64,000 bases of DNA from Panacagrimonas perspica (GTDB lineage: Bacteria > Pseudomonadota > Gammaproteobacteria > Nevskiales > Nevskiaceae), in NCBI RefSeq assembly GCF_004364935.1, contig NZ_SOBT01000008.1, positions 995,534 to 1,059,533 on the forward strand, written 5' to 3'. Of this stretch, positions 27,008 through 35,694 are shown one piece after another (the first letter of the stretch is position 1; every line of letters begins with the position of its first letter). Made by a program: the position numbers and the translations under genes. The notes under the pieces are model-generated. The model did no database searches. It was not told where the DNA came from and saw only the letters and a list, made by a program, of their open reading frames with translations.

Positions 27008-28566
27008 AGCGCCTCCTCGCAACGAACCTCGACGCTCACGTTCGCCGCGCCGGAGGCGACGTCGAACTCGTGCCGCACGTCGCGATATCCGGCGCGACTG
27101 CCGATCGCGACGTAATGGCCGGGCTTGAGCTGCAGCTTGTGCGTCGTGAAGCGCCCCAACGATCCGACCTTGTAGAGCGTGACCTCGGTCTTGCCGTCGG
27201 ACTGGATCTGCACGTCCACCGGGGTTGCGGCGCCGGCGATGGCCCGCTCGGCTGCAGCGATCTGTGCCCCCAGCCGCGGGCCTGGCGAGGCGATGGCGCG
27301 CGCCTGCGCAAGGCTGCGCTCGGCGTCGGCCGCGATGCTCGCGGTCGACAGGCGTTCGGGACGATCGACGATGTCCTGCAGACGCTGCGACAACCCGGCG
27401 CGCGGTTCGGCCTGGACCAGGCCATCGCGAGCAAACGCCACCGTGCTGTCGATCTGCAGCGCGGCGCGATAACTCGCGATCGCCGCCGTCCAGTCCTCGG
27501 CGTTCGCCTGCGCGGACGCTTCCTTCTCCAGCGCGGCGAGTTTCTGGCTGCGACGCGCATCGGCCAGTCGCGCGCTGGCCTGCTGCACGCCGGCGTCGTT
27601 GGCGCGCAGCGCCCGCGCCCGGGCCAGTCGTTTCTCGGCGAGCTCGTAGTTGCCGCGATCGAGCGCGTCCAACGTCTCACCGAGCGCGCGCCGGAACTCC
27701 GCGTCGCCGGCCTGTGCATCGAGACGGGCGAGGGCGTCGCGCGCGCTCTGGGTGTCGGCGTCGAGCGCGAGCGCCTGTTTCCAGGCCGCCCTGGCGCCGA
27801 CGACATCACCGGCCTGTTCGAGCCGACGTGCCGTATCGACCTGCGCACGAACGGCGTCGAGGCTGGCGACGCGCTCGAGCCCGCGCGCGGCGGCCTTGTT
27901 GTCCGGCTCGAACATCCGGGCACGTTCGTAGGCCTGCTGTGCCGCGACCTTTTCCGAGGCTTCGAGCGCGGACGCGCCGGCCGTGAGCGCGGCAGAAAGC
28001 TGCGGTGGAATCTGCGCAAGCAAGGCCGCGGTGCTCGAAGCCGCGGCTTGGTACGAGGTCCGCGAGGCCGGGAAATCGCGACCGGCAAAAGCGCTGGCGC
28101 CGGCCGCCGCCTGCGATTGCGCCTGCGCCAGCGGCGAGGCCGCCCAGGTCTGCGCGCCGCGGGATTGCAGGACGGCGACCTGTTCTTCGTACTGGTTTCG
28201 GGCCGTCTGTGCCGCGGCGCGGGCGTCGAGCAGCGCCGCATCGTCGAAGACCTGCGAGGTCGACGCGGCCGTTGGCGGCGTCGGCGGAGCGGCTGCGGCT
28301 TCCTCCGTTGGGGGCGCGGTGGCAGCAGGCTCTGCTGGCGCGGGCGTCTGCGTCGTGCCCGACACGAGTTTCGGCAGCACGAGGAACACGAGCGCCGCGA
28401 TCACGGCCAGTGCGATCGCGGCGATCCAGAACGAGGTGGCGGAAATGCGCGCCGCGGCATCGGCTGAAACGGCGGTGCGCGTGCCCGGCGTCTCCAGTCC
28501 GGCCGGCCGGCGCGCAACGATGCGCTCGAAATCCGCCTGCGGCGGTGCCTCCGATTCGGGCCTCAT
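27004..28566 (-). CDS. Cluster gene 4: TPR-like/PEGA membrane protein
   Basis: 520 aa from MRPESEAPPQADFERI; the longer frame to 28707 adds unconserved sequence. Cytoplasmic N-terminus, membrane helix at about 46-66, Pro/Ala linker, then repeated helical units (AAWKQALALDADTQSARDALARL, EKRLARARALRANDAGVQQA, AIASYRAALQIDSTVAFAR) typical of TPR arrays, and a C-terminal PEGA-like beta domain from about 435 (VDVQIQSDGKTEVTLYKVG ... LKPGHYVAIGSRAGYRDV). Shares the PEGA theme with the next gene, which it overlaps. Confidence 0.78.
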   Translation of the reverse strand: MRPESEAPPQADFERIVARRPAGLETPGTRTAVSADAAARISATSFWIAAIALAVIAALVFLVLPKLVSGTTQTPAPAEPAATAPPTEEAAAAPPTPPTAASTSQVFDDAALLDARAAAQTARNQYEEQVAVLQSRGAQTWAASPLAQAQSQAAAGASAFAGRDFPASRTSYQAAASSTAALLAQIPPQLSAALTAGASALEASEKVAAQQAYERARMFEPDNKAAARGLERVASLDAVRAQVDTARRLEQAGDVVGARAAWKQALALDADTQSARDALARLDAQAGDAEFRRALGETLDALDRGNYELAEKRLARARALRANDAGVQQASARLADARRSQKLAALEKEASAQANAEDWTAAIASYRAALQIDSTVAFARDGLVQAEPRAGLSQRLQDIVDRPERLSTASIAADAERSLAQARAIASPGPRLGAQIAAAERAIAGAATPVDVQIQSDGKTEVTLYKVGSLGRFTTHKLQLKPGHYVAIGSRAGYRDVRHEFDVASGAANVSVEVRCEEAL

Positions 28567-28655
28567 GTCGCGGACGCGGATGCTGCGTCGCAAGACCGCG
28601 AAAGAGAAGGAGGGGGCATCGCGCGAAACGGGCGAACGGATTCCGGGCGCATGGC

Positions 28656-29846
28656 TCAGGGCGTTCCGACCTCGGCCGAGTAGCGCTCGTGCAGCAGCTT
28701 GCGCCACTGGTCGTACTGTTCCTTCGCGGAGCCGGTCAACGTCACCGTCTTGCCTTCGAGCTCGACGACGCGCGGCGCGACATCGGCGTTGATCGAGGCG
28801 TTGAGTTCCTTCAGCGAGTCGGCGTGCACCTTGGCTTCCTGCCCCTTCTGCATGCCGCTGGCGAAGATGCCGACACCCGCGACGACGCCGACCTGGCCGA
28901 GGACGCTGCCGGCGGCGCTATCGGACGTAATCACCGCGGCGACGCCGGCGATGGCTGCGGCCGCGCCCGCGACCTTGCGCCACAGGGCCTGGCGTTCGAG
29001 TTCGTTCAGGGCGACCGTTTCGGTGTAGCTCGCACGCCGCCATTCCTGGTAGGCCGGCTGCATGTTCTGCCGGAACACCGCGTAGTGACCGTCGAGCGTG
29101 TCGACGAGAACGTCGTCGCGGGCACGCACGCTGGCGATGCGCTTGACGATCGGATCGTTCTCCGGCGGCAGGCGCTGGATCGTCGTGCGGCCGGACTTGT
29201 CGGTCTTCAGATAGCCCTCGAAGCGCGCGGGCGCCAGATCGGCGGCGAATTTCAGATCCGCGACGCGGCGCACTTCCAGCATCTTGGCGGCGTCGAGCTT
29301 CTTGCGTTCCTTGAGCAGGTCGTTGGCGACGCGGCTGTAGAGATCCTGGAACGGGTCGGTGGTGTTGGCCGACTTCTCCGTGTACGAGATCTCGGCCGCC
29401 ACTTCCTCGTAATCACGATCGAGCCATTCGCGACCCGTCGTGTCCTTCGCATTGATGTGCAGCTTCAGCTTCTCGCCATCCGAGTGCAGGATCTTGCCGC
29501 CGATGATCAGCATCGAACCGGGCGGCGCCTCCGGCAACACGCGAACCGTGCCCCAGTAGCCGGTGCCGTCGAGCGCCTGTCGCAGCACCTGCGGAAGGTA
29601 GTTCGCCTCGGCCTGGCGCACCGCGGGCAGGACGCCCTGGTCCTGCTGTTCCTTGATCTTCTCCGGGATGCCCGGATCGAAGGCGACGATCGTGACGTCG
29701 AGCAACTGTTCGAGCGGCAGCTCCTGATTGGCCTGCGTCGCCTTGACCTCGTTGACGCGCTTGACCTGCGTCGACACGCAGCCGGCTGCGGTCAGCGCGA
29801 ACAGGCCAGTGACGAAGAAGCGGGCGAGGAGGTTCGGGGTCGTCAT
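28656..29846 (-). CDS. Cluster gene 3: lipoprotein with glycine-rich hydrophobic segment
   Basis: 396 aa. The lipobox FALTAAGC gives a lipidated Cys near residue 23. Middle domain: LLDVTIVAFDPGIPEKIKEQ ... TVRVLPEAPPGSMLIIGGKI. Toward the C-terminus a Gly/Ala-rich hydrophobic stretch (VAGAAAAIAGVAAVITSD, then GQVGVVAGVGIFASGMQ) resembles a glycine zipper that might insert in a membrane. No known family recognised. It lies 89 bp before the TPR/PEGA gene and 9 bp after the Ser-rich lipoprotein gene. Confidence 0.78.
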   Translation of the reverse strand: MTTPNLLARFFVTGLFALTAAGCVSTQVKRVNEVKATQANQELPLEQLLDVTIVAFDPGIPEKIKEQQDQGVLPAVRQAEANYLPQVLRQALDGTGYWGTVRVLPEAPPGSMLIIGGKILHSDGEKLKLHINAKDTTGREWLDRDYEEVAAEISYTEKSANTTDPFQDLYSRVANDLLKERKKLDAAKMLEVRRVADLKFAADLAPARFEGYLKTDKSGRTTIQRLPPENDPIVKRIASVRARDDVLVDTLDGHYAVFRQNMQPAYQEWRRASYTETVALNELERQALWRKVAGAAAAIAGVAAVITSDSAAGSVLGQVGVVAGVGIFASGMQKGQEAKVHADSLKELNASINADVAPRVVELEGKTVTLTGSAKEQYDQWRKLLHERYSAEVGTP

Positions 29847-29855
29847 CGTTGCGGG

Positions 29856-30734
29856 TTACTTGCGCGCCTTGTACTTGCGGTATTCCTGCCAGAGCCGCTC
29901 GCGCAGTTCCGGATCCTTTTCGCTCTCCGCCGCCTCGCGCAACTGGCGCGCGACGACATCGTCGTCGACACCGGTCGGCGTGCCTTCGGGTGGGGGGAAT
30001 TTCGGGCCGCTGCTGCTGGGCTGGCCGGCGCCACCGCCGGGGCCTCCGGTCGTTTCGCCTGCCGCGCCGGACTGGCCACCGGCGACTTCCTGCGGCGTAC
30101 CGCTGCCGCCGTCGGCGCCGGTACCGGCGCCTTCGCTGGACGAACTGCCCGTGCCGCGGCCGTTGCCGGCCGCCGCCGTGCGCTGCTTCTCGATCTCGGA
30201 CTGTTCCTTCGATAGGCGTTTGTCGAACTCGCCCAGCGAACCGTAGAACTGCTCGTCCCAGGCGGCGTTCTTCTCGGCGTCGGTCATGCCGCCGCCGGCT
30301 CCTGCATCGCCCGTCTTGCCGGCAGCCGCGCCGCTACCGGCAGGCGCAGATCCGCCGGCAGCGCCTGCCTTGGTGCCGGCGGGCGAACCGGCCGCGCCAC
30401 TGCTGCCCGCCGTTTTTTGTCCACTCGCCGTGCTGCCCGCGCTCGAGGGCTTCTGCGTTCCGGAACTGGACGGAGAGCTGCTGCCGGAGCTGGAGCTTTG
30501 CGGCCCTTGCGAGGACGACGATCCCTGGGACGGAGAGCCCTTCTGCGAAGACGAGGGCTTCGACGGTGCTGACGACGGCGACGAGGGGGAAGAAGGCGAG
30601 CCCGATGTCGAGGGCGGCGGGGGCGGCGCCGGCGTGGAGGGCGACGCCGATTTCGTCGCGCAGCCCGCGGACAGCAGAAGCGCAGCCCCGAGGACGAGGG
30701 CGGTGCCCGCCTGGCGGACATCGTCGATATTCAT
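29856..30734 (-). CDS. Cluster gene 2: low-complexity Ser/Gly/Pro-rich lipoprotein
   Basis: 292 aa from MNIDDVRQAGTALVL; the ATG at 30734 is preferred because the signal peptide and lipobox LLLSAGC follow directly. The mature N-terminal half is almost only Ser, Pro, Gly, Ala, Thr (about 120 residues), then AEKNAAWDEQFYGSLGEFDKRLSKEQSEIEKQR, another Gly/Ser stretch, and a structured tail DDDVVARQLREAAESEKDPELRERLWQEYRKYK. The layout suggests a flexible tether on the outer membrane ending in a helical interaction domain. Confidence 0.75.
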   Translation of the reverse strand: MNIDDVRQAGTALVLGAALLLSAGCATKSASPSTPAPPPPPSTSGSPSSPSSPSSAPSKPSSSQKGSPSQGSSSSQGPQSSSSGSSSPSSSGTQKPSSAGSTASGQKTAGSSGAAGSPAGTKAGAAGGSAPAGSGAAAGKTGDAGAGGGMTDAEKNAAWDEQFYGSLGEFDKRLSKEQSEIEKQRTAAAGNGRGTGSSSSEGAGTGADGGSGTPQEVAGGQSGAAGETTGGPGGGAGQPSSSGPKFPPPEGTPTGVDDDVVARQLREAAESEKDPELRERLWQEYRKYKARK

Positions 30735-30796
30735 GAAAGGCATGCCTCGATTGTGGCGACGTGACTTGGACGTGCGCGCGTGATGCGGAGTTTCCT

Positions 30797-32113
30797 TCAT
30801 GGACCTGAACCGCCACGGACTGCCAGTCGATAGCGTACCGCGGTGCTCGCGACCGGCTTGCCGTTCGAGATCTGTGGCCGCAGGCGGGCCTGCCGCAGCG
30901 CGGCGACCAGGCTGCTGCCGACCGTGGCAGGGAGCGTCGCCGGTTGCGATTCGACGATGCGCACGTCGCGCGTGTCGCCGTCCGTTTCCACGCCGAATTC
31001 CGCCAGCACGAACCCTGCGCCTTCCGGCAGCGGCGCCGGCCGCGGTACGCGAAAGCTGATGAAGGAGGGCTGCGCGAACGGCGGCTCCCGACCCTCCGGC
31101 GCCAGCACGGCGGCCGCCTTCGACCAGGCGCGCAGGGCCTGGTCGCGCCGGCCGATCAGGAAGTGGACGTCGCCGATGCGGACCAGCGTCGCGGCGCGCT
31201 CGATCGCGGTACCGTCGGTGCGCGCCGCGGCGAGCCGTTCGGCCTGGGCCAGCGCGGCACCGGGCTGGGGGATGCCCGGAGTCGGCAGTTCGTCGGGGTC
31301 ACGGCGGCGCTCGCTGCCGCTGAGCGCGATCTCGATCAGCGGCTCGATCAGGCGAGGGTCGTTCTTGTCCTTCTGCTGAAGAATGGCCATGGCCAGGCCG
31401 TGCAGGTGGACGGATTGCGCGTACTGCCCCGAGCCGCGGAACCACCGGCCGCCGGAGACGAACAGCTTGGCCAGATCCGGCGATTCGGGACCGAACACAT
31501 GCTGGCCGACGTCCATGCGCCGCATCTGGACCTGGTCCGCGTCCTCGGTCTTGCCATTGGCGCGCAGGGCCAGCGCAAGCGCGTGCAGCACGTCGAGCTG
31601 CTCCGCGCTGTACAGGCCCTGGTTCATGCGATGGAGCTGCAACGCATTGGCCAGGGCATCGGAGGCCGCGCGGTAATTGCCGGCGTAGAGGCTTGCGTAC
31701 CCCATGCCGTACCAGGCGTCGAACAGCCGGCCATCGCGCGGGCCGCCGGTGGCCTCGATCAGGTCGATGGCGGACTGGTAGTCGCGCAAGGCGCCCTGCA
31801 CGTCGCCGGCGCGCTGTTTCGCGGTTGCCAGATTCACCAACGGCGCACTCAGCCGCGAATCACGCGGACCGTAGGCCGTGCTGCTCGCCGCTGCGGCCTT
31901 GGCGGCCAGCGTGCTGCCCGCCGCGCTGCCGTCCTCGGCGGAGATGGCGTCGATCGCGGCGGCAGTGGGGGCGTCGGCCGGCCGGAACGGATCCTCCTGC
32001 AAGCGCGGGGCGAACGCCGCCTCGCCCTGGCTCGTGGGTTCGGGCAGTTCGAAGGCGGCCAGGGTCGCGGCCGTTGCCAGCAACAGCGGGAGCGCGAGCA
32101 GGAATCTCGTCAT
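30797..32113 (-). CDS. Cluster gene 1: exported TPR protein with TonB-like C-terminal domain
   Basis: 438 aa from MTRFLLALPLLLATAATLAA, a signal peptide; the frame extends 33 bp further without support. Tetratricopeptide-like helices run through about 90-330 (LVNLATAKQRAGDVQGALRDYQSA, YAGNYRAASDALANALQLH, RIGDVHFLIGRRDQALRAW). The last 90 residues match TonB-C domains (GAGFVLAEFGVETDGDTRDVRIVE ... SSLVAALRQARLRP). First gene of the minus-strand cluster. TonB-C domains contact outer-membrane partners, so this may link the motor to the outer membrane. Confidence 0.78.
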   Translation of the reverse strand: MTRFLLALPLLLATAATLAAFELPEPTSQGEAAFAPRLQEDPFRPADAPTAAAIDAISAEDGSAAGSTLAAKAAAASSTAYGPRDSRLSAPLVNLATAKQRAGDVQGALRDYQSAIDLIEATGGPRDGRLFDAWYGMGYASLYAGNYRAASDALANALQLHRMNQGLYSAEQLDVLHALALALRANGKTEDADQVQMRRMDVGQHVFGPESPDLAKLFVSGGRWFRGSGQYAQSVHLHGLAMAILQQKDKNDPRLIEPLIEIALSGSERRRDPDELPTPGIPQPGAALAQAERLAAARTDGTAIERAATLVRIGDVHFLIGRRDQALRAWSKAAAVLAPEGREPPFAQPSFISFRVPRPAPLPEGAGFVLAEFGVETDGDTRDVRIVESQPATLPATVGSSLVAALRQARLRPQISNGKPVASTAVRYRLAVRGGSGP

Positions 32114-32248
32114 CTTCGGCACGAAAGCAGGGGGCGTCGTTGGCATCGGCGGGCCAGGAGCGCAGTGAACGTCATCTTAGTGGCGGATACAGACACCGGC
32201 CGCTTGCGGATGCGTAAACCCGTGGCGGACATCACGCTCGTCCGCGAT

Positions 32249-32506
32249 TCAGCCCGGCGTGGTCAGGGATTCGAGTTGCGCCAGGAAGTGGAGGGCGTGC
32301 TCGCGTGTCTGTCCGCACATCTCGGGTCCCGGTCGCAGGCTCGAGCAGACCGTGGGGCGCTCCGGTTGCCCGAAAATGCGGCAGCGGCCGGCCTCGTCGA
32401 GCTGCACGCAAGGGACGCCGGCCGGCTTGCCGTGGGGCATTCCGGGAATCGGTGACGAGATCGAAGGAGCGATGCAGCAGGCTGCACATTGCGGACGGCA
32501 TTGCAT
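32249..32506 (-). CDS. YkgJ-family cysteine cluster protein
   Basis: 85 aa. The N-terminal CRPQCAACC matches the C-x3-C-x2-CC zinc/iron-chelating signature of the YkgJ family, with further Cys in [29 protein letters not shown]. Binds a metal or Fe-S centre; biochemical role unknown. Divergent from the acyl-CoA dehydrogenase gene, with 125 bp between them holding both promoters. Confidence 0.88.
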   Translation of the reverse strand: MQCRPQCAACCIAPSISSPIPGMPHGKPAGVPCVQLDEAGRCRIFGQPERPTVCSSLRPGPEMCGQTREHALHFLAQLESLTTPG

Positions 32507-32631
32507 CGGACCAGATTAGCGCCTCGCGCTGTTCGCGATGCCCGCAGAGGCGGCGCTGCGGCCAAGGGCGAACGAATGGCATACGCTAGAGTACGGCTGA
32601 ACTTTTTCCTCGCACTGAACCGGAGTCATCG

Positions 32632-34431
32632 ATGCCGACCTATACCCCCCCGTTGCGTGACATGCAGTTCGTCCTGCACGAACTGCTGAACGTCTCAGAG
32701 GGCCTGCGCAAGCTGCCGCAGCACGCCGACATCGATCGCGACACGATCGACTCGATCCTCGAGGAAGGCGGCAAGTTCTGCGCCGAGGTGCTCTTCCCGC
32801 TCAACCAGGTCGGCGATCGCGAAGGCTGCACGTACAAGGGTGACGGTGTCGTCACGACGCCGACCGGATTCAAGGAGGCCTACCAGCAGTTCGTCGAAGC
32901 CGGCTGGGGTGCACTGGGCATGGATCCCGACTTCGGCGGCCAGGGCCTGCCGCACGTGATCCACAGCGCGTTCATGGAAATGATGAACAGCGCGAATCAG
33001 GCCTGGACCATGTATCCCGGCCTGAGCCACGGCGCCTACAACGCGCTGCATGCGTTCGGAACGCCCGAGCAGAAGAAGGTCTATCTGACCAAGCTGGTGT
33101 CGGGCGAGTGGACCGGCACGATGTGTCTCACCGAATCGCACGCCGGAACCGACCTCGGCATTCTCAAGACCAAGGCCGAGCCGAACGCAGACGGCTCCTA
33201 CTCGATCACCGGCACCAAGATCTTCATCTCGGCCGGCGAGCACGACATGTCGAAGAACATCGTGCACCTGGTTCTCGCACGACTGCCCGATGCACCGGCT
33301 GGCACCAAGGGCATCTCGCTGTTCATCGTGCCCAAGTTCATCCCGGATGCCGAAGGCGTTCTGGGTGCGCGCAACACGTTCAAGTGCGGCTCCATCGAAC
33401 ACAAGATGGGCATCCACGGCAATGCGACCTGCGTGATGAACTTCGACGGTGCCCAGGGCTGGCTCGTGGGTGCGCCGAACAAGGGCCTCAATGCCATGTT
33501 CGTGATGATGAACAGCGCGCGCCTTGGCGTCGGCATGCAGTCGGTGGGACTGGCCGAAGTCGCGTACCAGAACTCGCTGGCCTACGCGAAGGACCGCATC
33601 CAGGGCCGCTCGCTGACCGGGCCCAAGGCCAAGGAGAAGGCGGCCGACCCGATCATCGTGCACCCCGACGTGCGCCGCATGCTGCTCACGCAGAAGGCCT
33701 ACGTCGAAGCGGCGCGCGCCTTCAGCTACTGGGCGGGTCTGGCGATCGACCGCGAGCACAAGCATCCGGACGAGAAGGTGCGCAAGGAGAACGCCGACCT
33801 CGTGGCGCTGCTCACGCCGGTGATCAAGGGCTTCATCACCGACAACGGGTATGAATGCACGACGCTGGCGATGCAGGTGCTCGGCGGTCACGGCTACATC
33901 GCGGAGTGGGGCCTCGAGCAGCACGTGCGCGATGCGCGCATCAACATGATCTACGAGGGCACCAACAGCATTCAGGCGCTCGACCTGCTGGGCCGCAAGG
34001 TGCTGGGCGACATGGGCGCCAAGCTGATGAAGTTCGGTCGTGCGGTGCAGGAGACGATCAAGCCGTTCACCGAGAATCCTGCGATGCAGGAATTCATCGC
34101 GCCGCTGAACTCGCTGCAGAGCGAAGTGCAGAAGATGACGATGGAGATCGGCCAGAAGGCGATGAAGAATCCGGACGAAGTCGGTGCGGCCGCGGTGCCG
34201 TATCTGCGACTGCTCGGCCATCTCGTGTTCTCGTTCGCCTGGTGCATCTCGGCGGGCGTGGCGATGCGCCGGCTGGCCGAAGGCGCGAGCGGCGACGAGG
34301 CGTTCTACAAGTCCAAGCTCAGCACCGCGCGGTTCTACTTCGCGAAGCTCTATCCGGAAACCGCAGCGCTGATGCAGCAGGCGCGAGCGGGATCGTCGTC
34401 GCTGATGGAGCTGGAAGAAGTGAACTTCTGA
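32632..34431 (+). CDS. Acyl-CoA dehydrogenase with C-terminal extension (DmdC-like)
   Basis: 599 aa, longer than the 380-aa short-chain enzymes and the size of the DmdC/AcdA-like group. FAD and substrate motifs: MCLTESHAGTDLG, KIFISAGEHDMSKNIVHLVLAR, QVLGGHGYIAEWGLEQHVRDARI and the catalytic-Glu motif IYEGTNSIQALDLLGRKV. The extra C-terminal helical domain (about 470-599) marks the 3-methylmercaptopropionyl-CoA dehydrogenase-like family, but many of these act on ordinary acyl-CoAs. A Shine-Dalgarno CCGGAG precedes the ATG; a strong hairpin ends the gene. Confidence 0.93.
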   Translation: MPTYTPPLRDMQFVLHELLNVSEGLRKLPQHADIDRDTIDSILEEGGKFCAEVLFPLNQVGDREGCTYKGDGVVTTPTGFKEAYQQFVEAGWGALGMDPDFGGQGLPHVIHSAFMEMMNSANQAWTMYPGLSHGAYNALHAFGTPEQKKVYLTKLVSGEWTGTMCLTESHAGTDLGILKTKAEPNADGSYSITGTKIFISAGEHDMSKNIVHLVLARLPDAPAGTKGISLFIVPKFIPDAEGVLGARNTFKCGSIEHKMGIHGNATCVMNFDGAQGWLVGAPNKGLNAMFVMMNSARLGVGMQSVGLAEVAYQNSLAYAKDRIQGRSLTGPKAKEKAADPIIVHPDVRRMLLTQKAYVEAARAFSYWAGLAIDREHKHPDEKVRKENADLVALLTPVIKGFITDNGYECTTLAMQVLGGHGYIAEWGLEQHVRDARINMIYEGTNSIQALDLLGRKVLGDMGAKLMKFGRAVQETIKPFTENPAMQEFIAPLNSLQSEVQKMTMEIGQKAMKNPDEVGAAAVPYLRLLGHLVFSFAWCISAGVAMRRLAEGASGDEAFYKSKLSTARFYFAKLYPETAALMQQARAGSSSLMELEEVNF

Positions 34432-34450
34432 AGCAGCGACACGCAGCAAG

Positions 34451-34479
34451 AAACGGGGCCGCAATGCGCGGCCCCGTTT
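34451..34479. terminator. Bidirectional intrinsic terminator
   Basis: Perfect 12-bp stem (34451-34462 with 34468-34479, AAACGGGGCCGC) and a 5-nt loop, placed between the convergent acyl-CoA dehydrogenase and EF-hand genes. The A-run on the left arm and T-run on the right allow it to serve both strands, although the following T-tract is short. Confidence 0.85.
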
Positions 34480-34497
34480 CGTTGGGGGAGTCCGGAA

Positions 34498-34839
34498 TCA
34501 GTTGTTGTAGCGCCGAAGCTGCGCGAACTCGGCGAGGTCGAGCGTGCCGTCGTGGCTCGCGTCGAGACGTTTGAACGCCATCGCGACATTCTGGTTGCGA
34601 TCCGCTTCGCTCGGCGTCAGCGCGCCGTCCTTGTCGCGATCCAGATCGGCGAAGCTCTCGCTCATCGTCGGAAGCGGCGCGGCGCCACTCGCGCCGGTGG
34701 ACGCCTGCGGTGGCGGCAGCATGTCCTGCGCGCTCGATTCCGGCGGCACCGCCTGCGCGATTGCAGAACCGCCGGACGCGAGCAGGAGCGTCGCACCCAG
34801 GATGGCGGACGCGACGTTCGAAACCTTCATTCTCATCAT
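34498..34839 (-). CDS. Exported EF-hand calcium-binding protein
   Basis: 113 aa. The start is supported by an AGGAGGT box 5 nt before the ATG; MRMK and MKVS are nearby alternatives. Signal peptide ASAILGATLLLASGGSAIAQA. Two EF-hand loops are visible: DLDRDKDGALTPSE (Asp-x-Asp-x-Asp-Gly pattern complete) and LDASHDGTLDLAEF. Expected in the periplasm; Ca2+ buffering or signalling is inferred. Similar small EF-hand proteins are common in xanthomonads. Confidence 0.9.
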   Translation of the reverse strand: MMRMKVSNVASAILGATLLLASGGSAIAQAVPPESSAQDMLPPPQASTGASGAAPLPTMSESFADLDRDKDGALTPSEADRNQNVAMAFKRLDASHDGTLDLAEFAQLRRYNN

Positions 34840-34920
34840 GGTGACCTCCTTGCCCTGAAGCGGGCTGTTCCAAGTTCCACGTTTTCAGCTCAACTGAAAC
34901 CTGCGCTGAACACGTCCCGA

Positions 34921-35694
34921 TCAGTGCGCCGACAATCTCGCGGTGACGGCTCGATTGAGGCGATCAGGGAAGAAACAGATGGCGCGGTACATCGCATGCG
35001 TCTGCGCCCCGACCAGCCAATGCACGCGGTGCCCGCGATGGTGGGCTGCTTTCCAGATCGTGTTCGCGACATCGTCGGCCGTGAGACGAACGCCCATCGA
35101 CCGGATCGATGGCAGGCTCAGGCCTTCGACCATCTTCGTCTTCACGAACAGCGGCCAGATGTCGCAGACCCGGATGCCTTGCTGGCGCCACTCCAGATCC
35201 AGCGCTTCGGTCAGGCCCCGTACGGCGAACTTCGTCGACGAATAGCTCGCCAGATCCGCCGCGCCGTAGATGGCGGATGCCGAGGCCAGATTGATCAGCC
35301 GCGATTCCGGGGTGCGTCGCAGGAACGGATGACCTGCGTGTGCGCCATTGATGACGCCCTTGAGATTCACATCGACGATCGCGTGATGCGTAGCCAGCGG
35401 AATTTCGGTGAACGCGCCGGACGTCGCGATGCCGGCGTTGTTGAGCAGGACGTCGAGACGTCCACCGGCAGCGTCCCAGAACGCTTCGAGCGCAGGTGTC
35501 CATGCCGATGCATCACGCACGTCGAGAACACCGGTCGTGCAACGGTCGCTTCCGAGCTGTTCACGCAACGCGGCGAGCCCGCTTTCTTCGATGTCGTGAA
35601 GTCCGACGAACCAGCCGTCGCGCGCGAAGCGCTCCGCGGTCGCCCGGCCGATGCCCTGCGCGGCGCCCGTGATGAAGATCGATCGACGTGTCAT
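34921..35694 (-). CDS. Short-chain dehydrogenase/reductase
   Basis: 257 aa classical SDR: nucleotide-binding TGAAQGIGRATAERFA at the N-terminus, LLNNAGIATSG, Ser in NLASASAIYGA and the catalytic YSSTK. The acidic residue after the second strand (LHDIEE) favours NAD(H). Substrate unknown. Its ATG overlaps the esterase stop (ATGA), so an alcohol dehydrogenase-esterase pair working on the same ester or alcohol is likely. Confidence 0.93.
   Translation of the reverse strand: MTRRSIFITGAAQGIGRATAERFARDGWFVGLHDIEESGLAALREQLGSDRCTTGVLDVRDASAWTPALEAFWDAAGGRLDVLLNNAGIATSGAFTEIPLATHHAIVDVNLKGVINGAHAGHPFLRRTPESRLINLASASAIYGAADLASYSSTKFAVRGLTEALDLEWRQQGIRVCDIWPLFVKTKMVEGLSLPSIRSMGVRLTADDVANTIWKAAHHRGHRVHWLVGAQTHAMYRAICFFPDRLNRAVTARLSAH

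Noticed and set aside
24989-27115. 708-aa plus-strand open frame opposite the PEGA-FGE gene
   Set aside because: Arg/Gln/His-rich antisense shadow; the minus strand has PEGA and FGE signatures.
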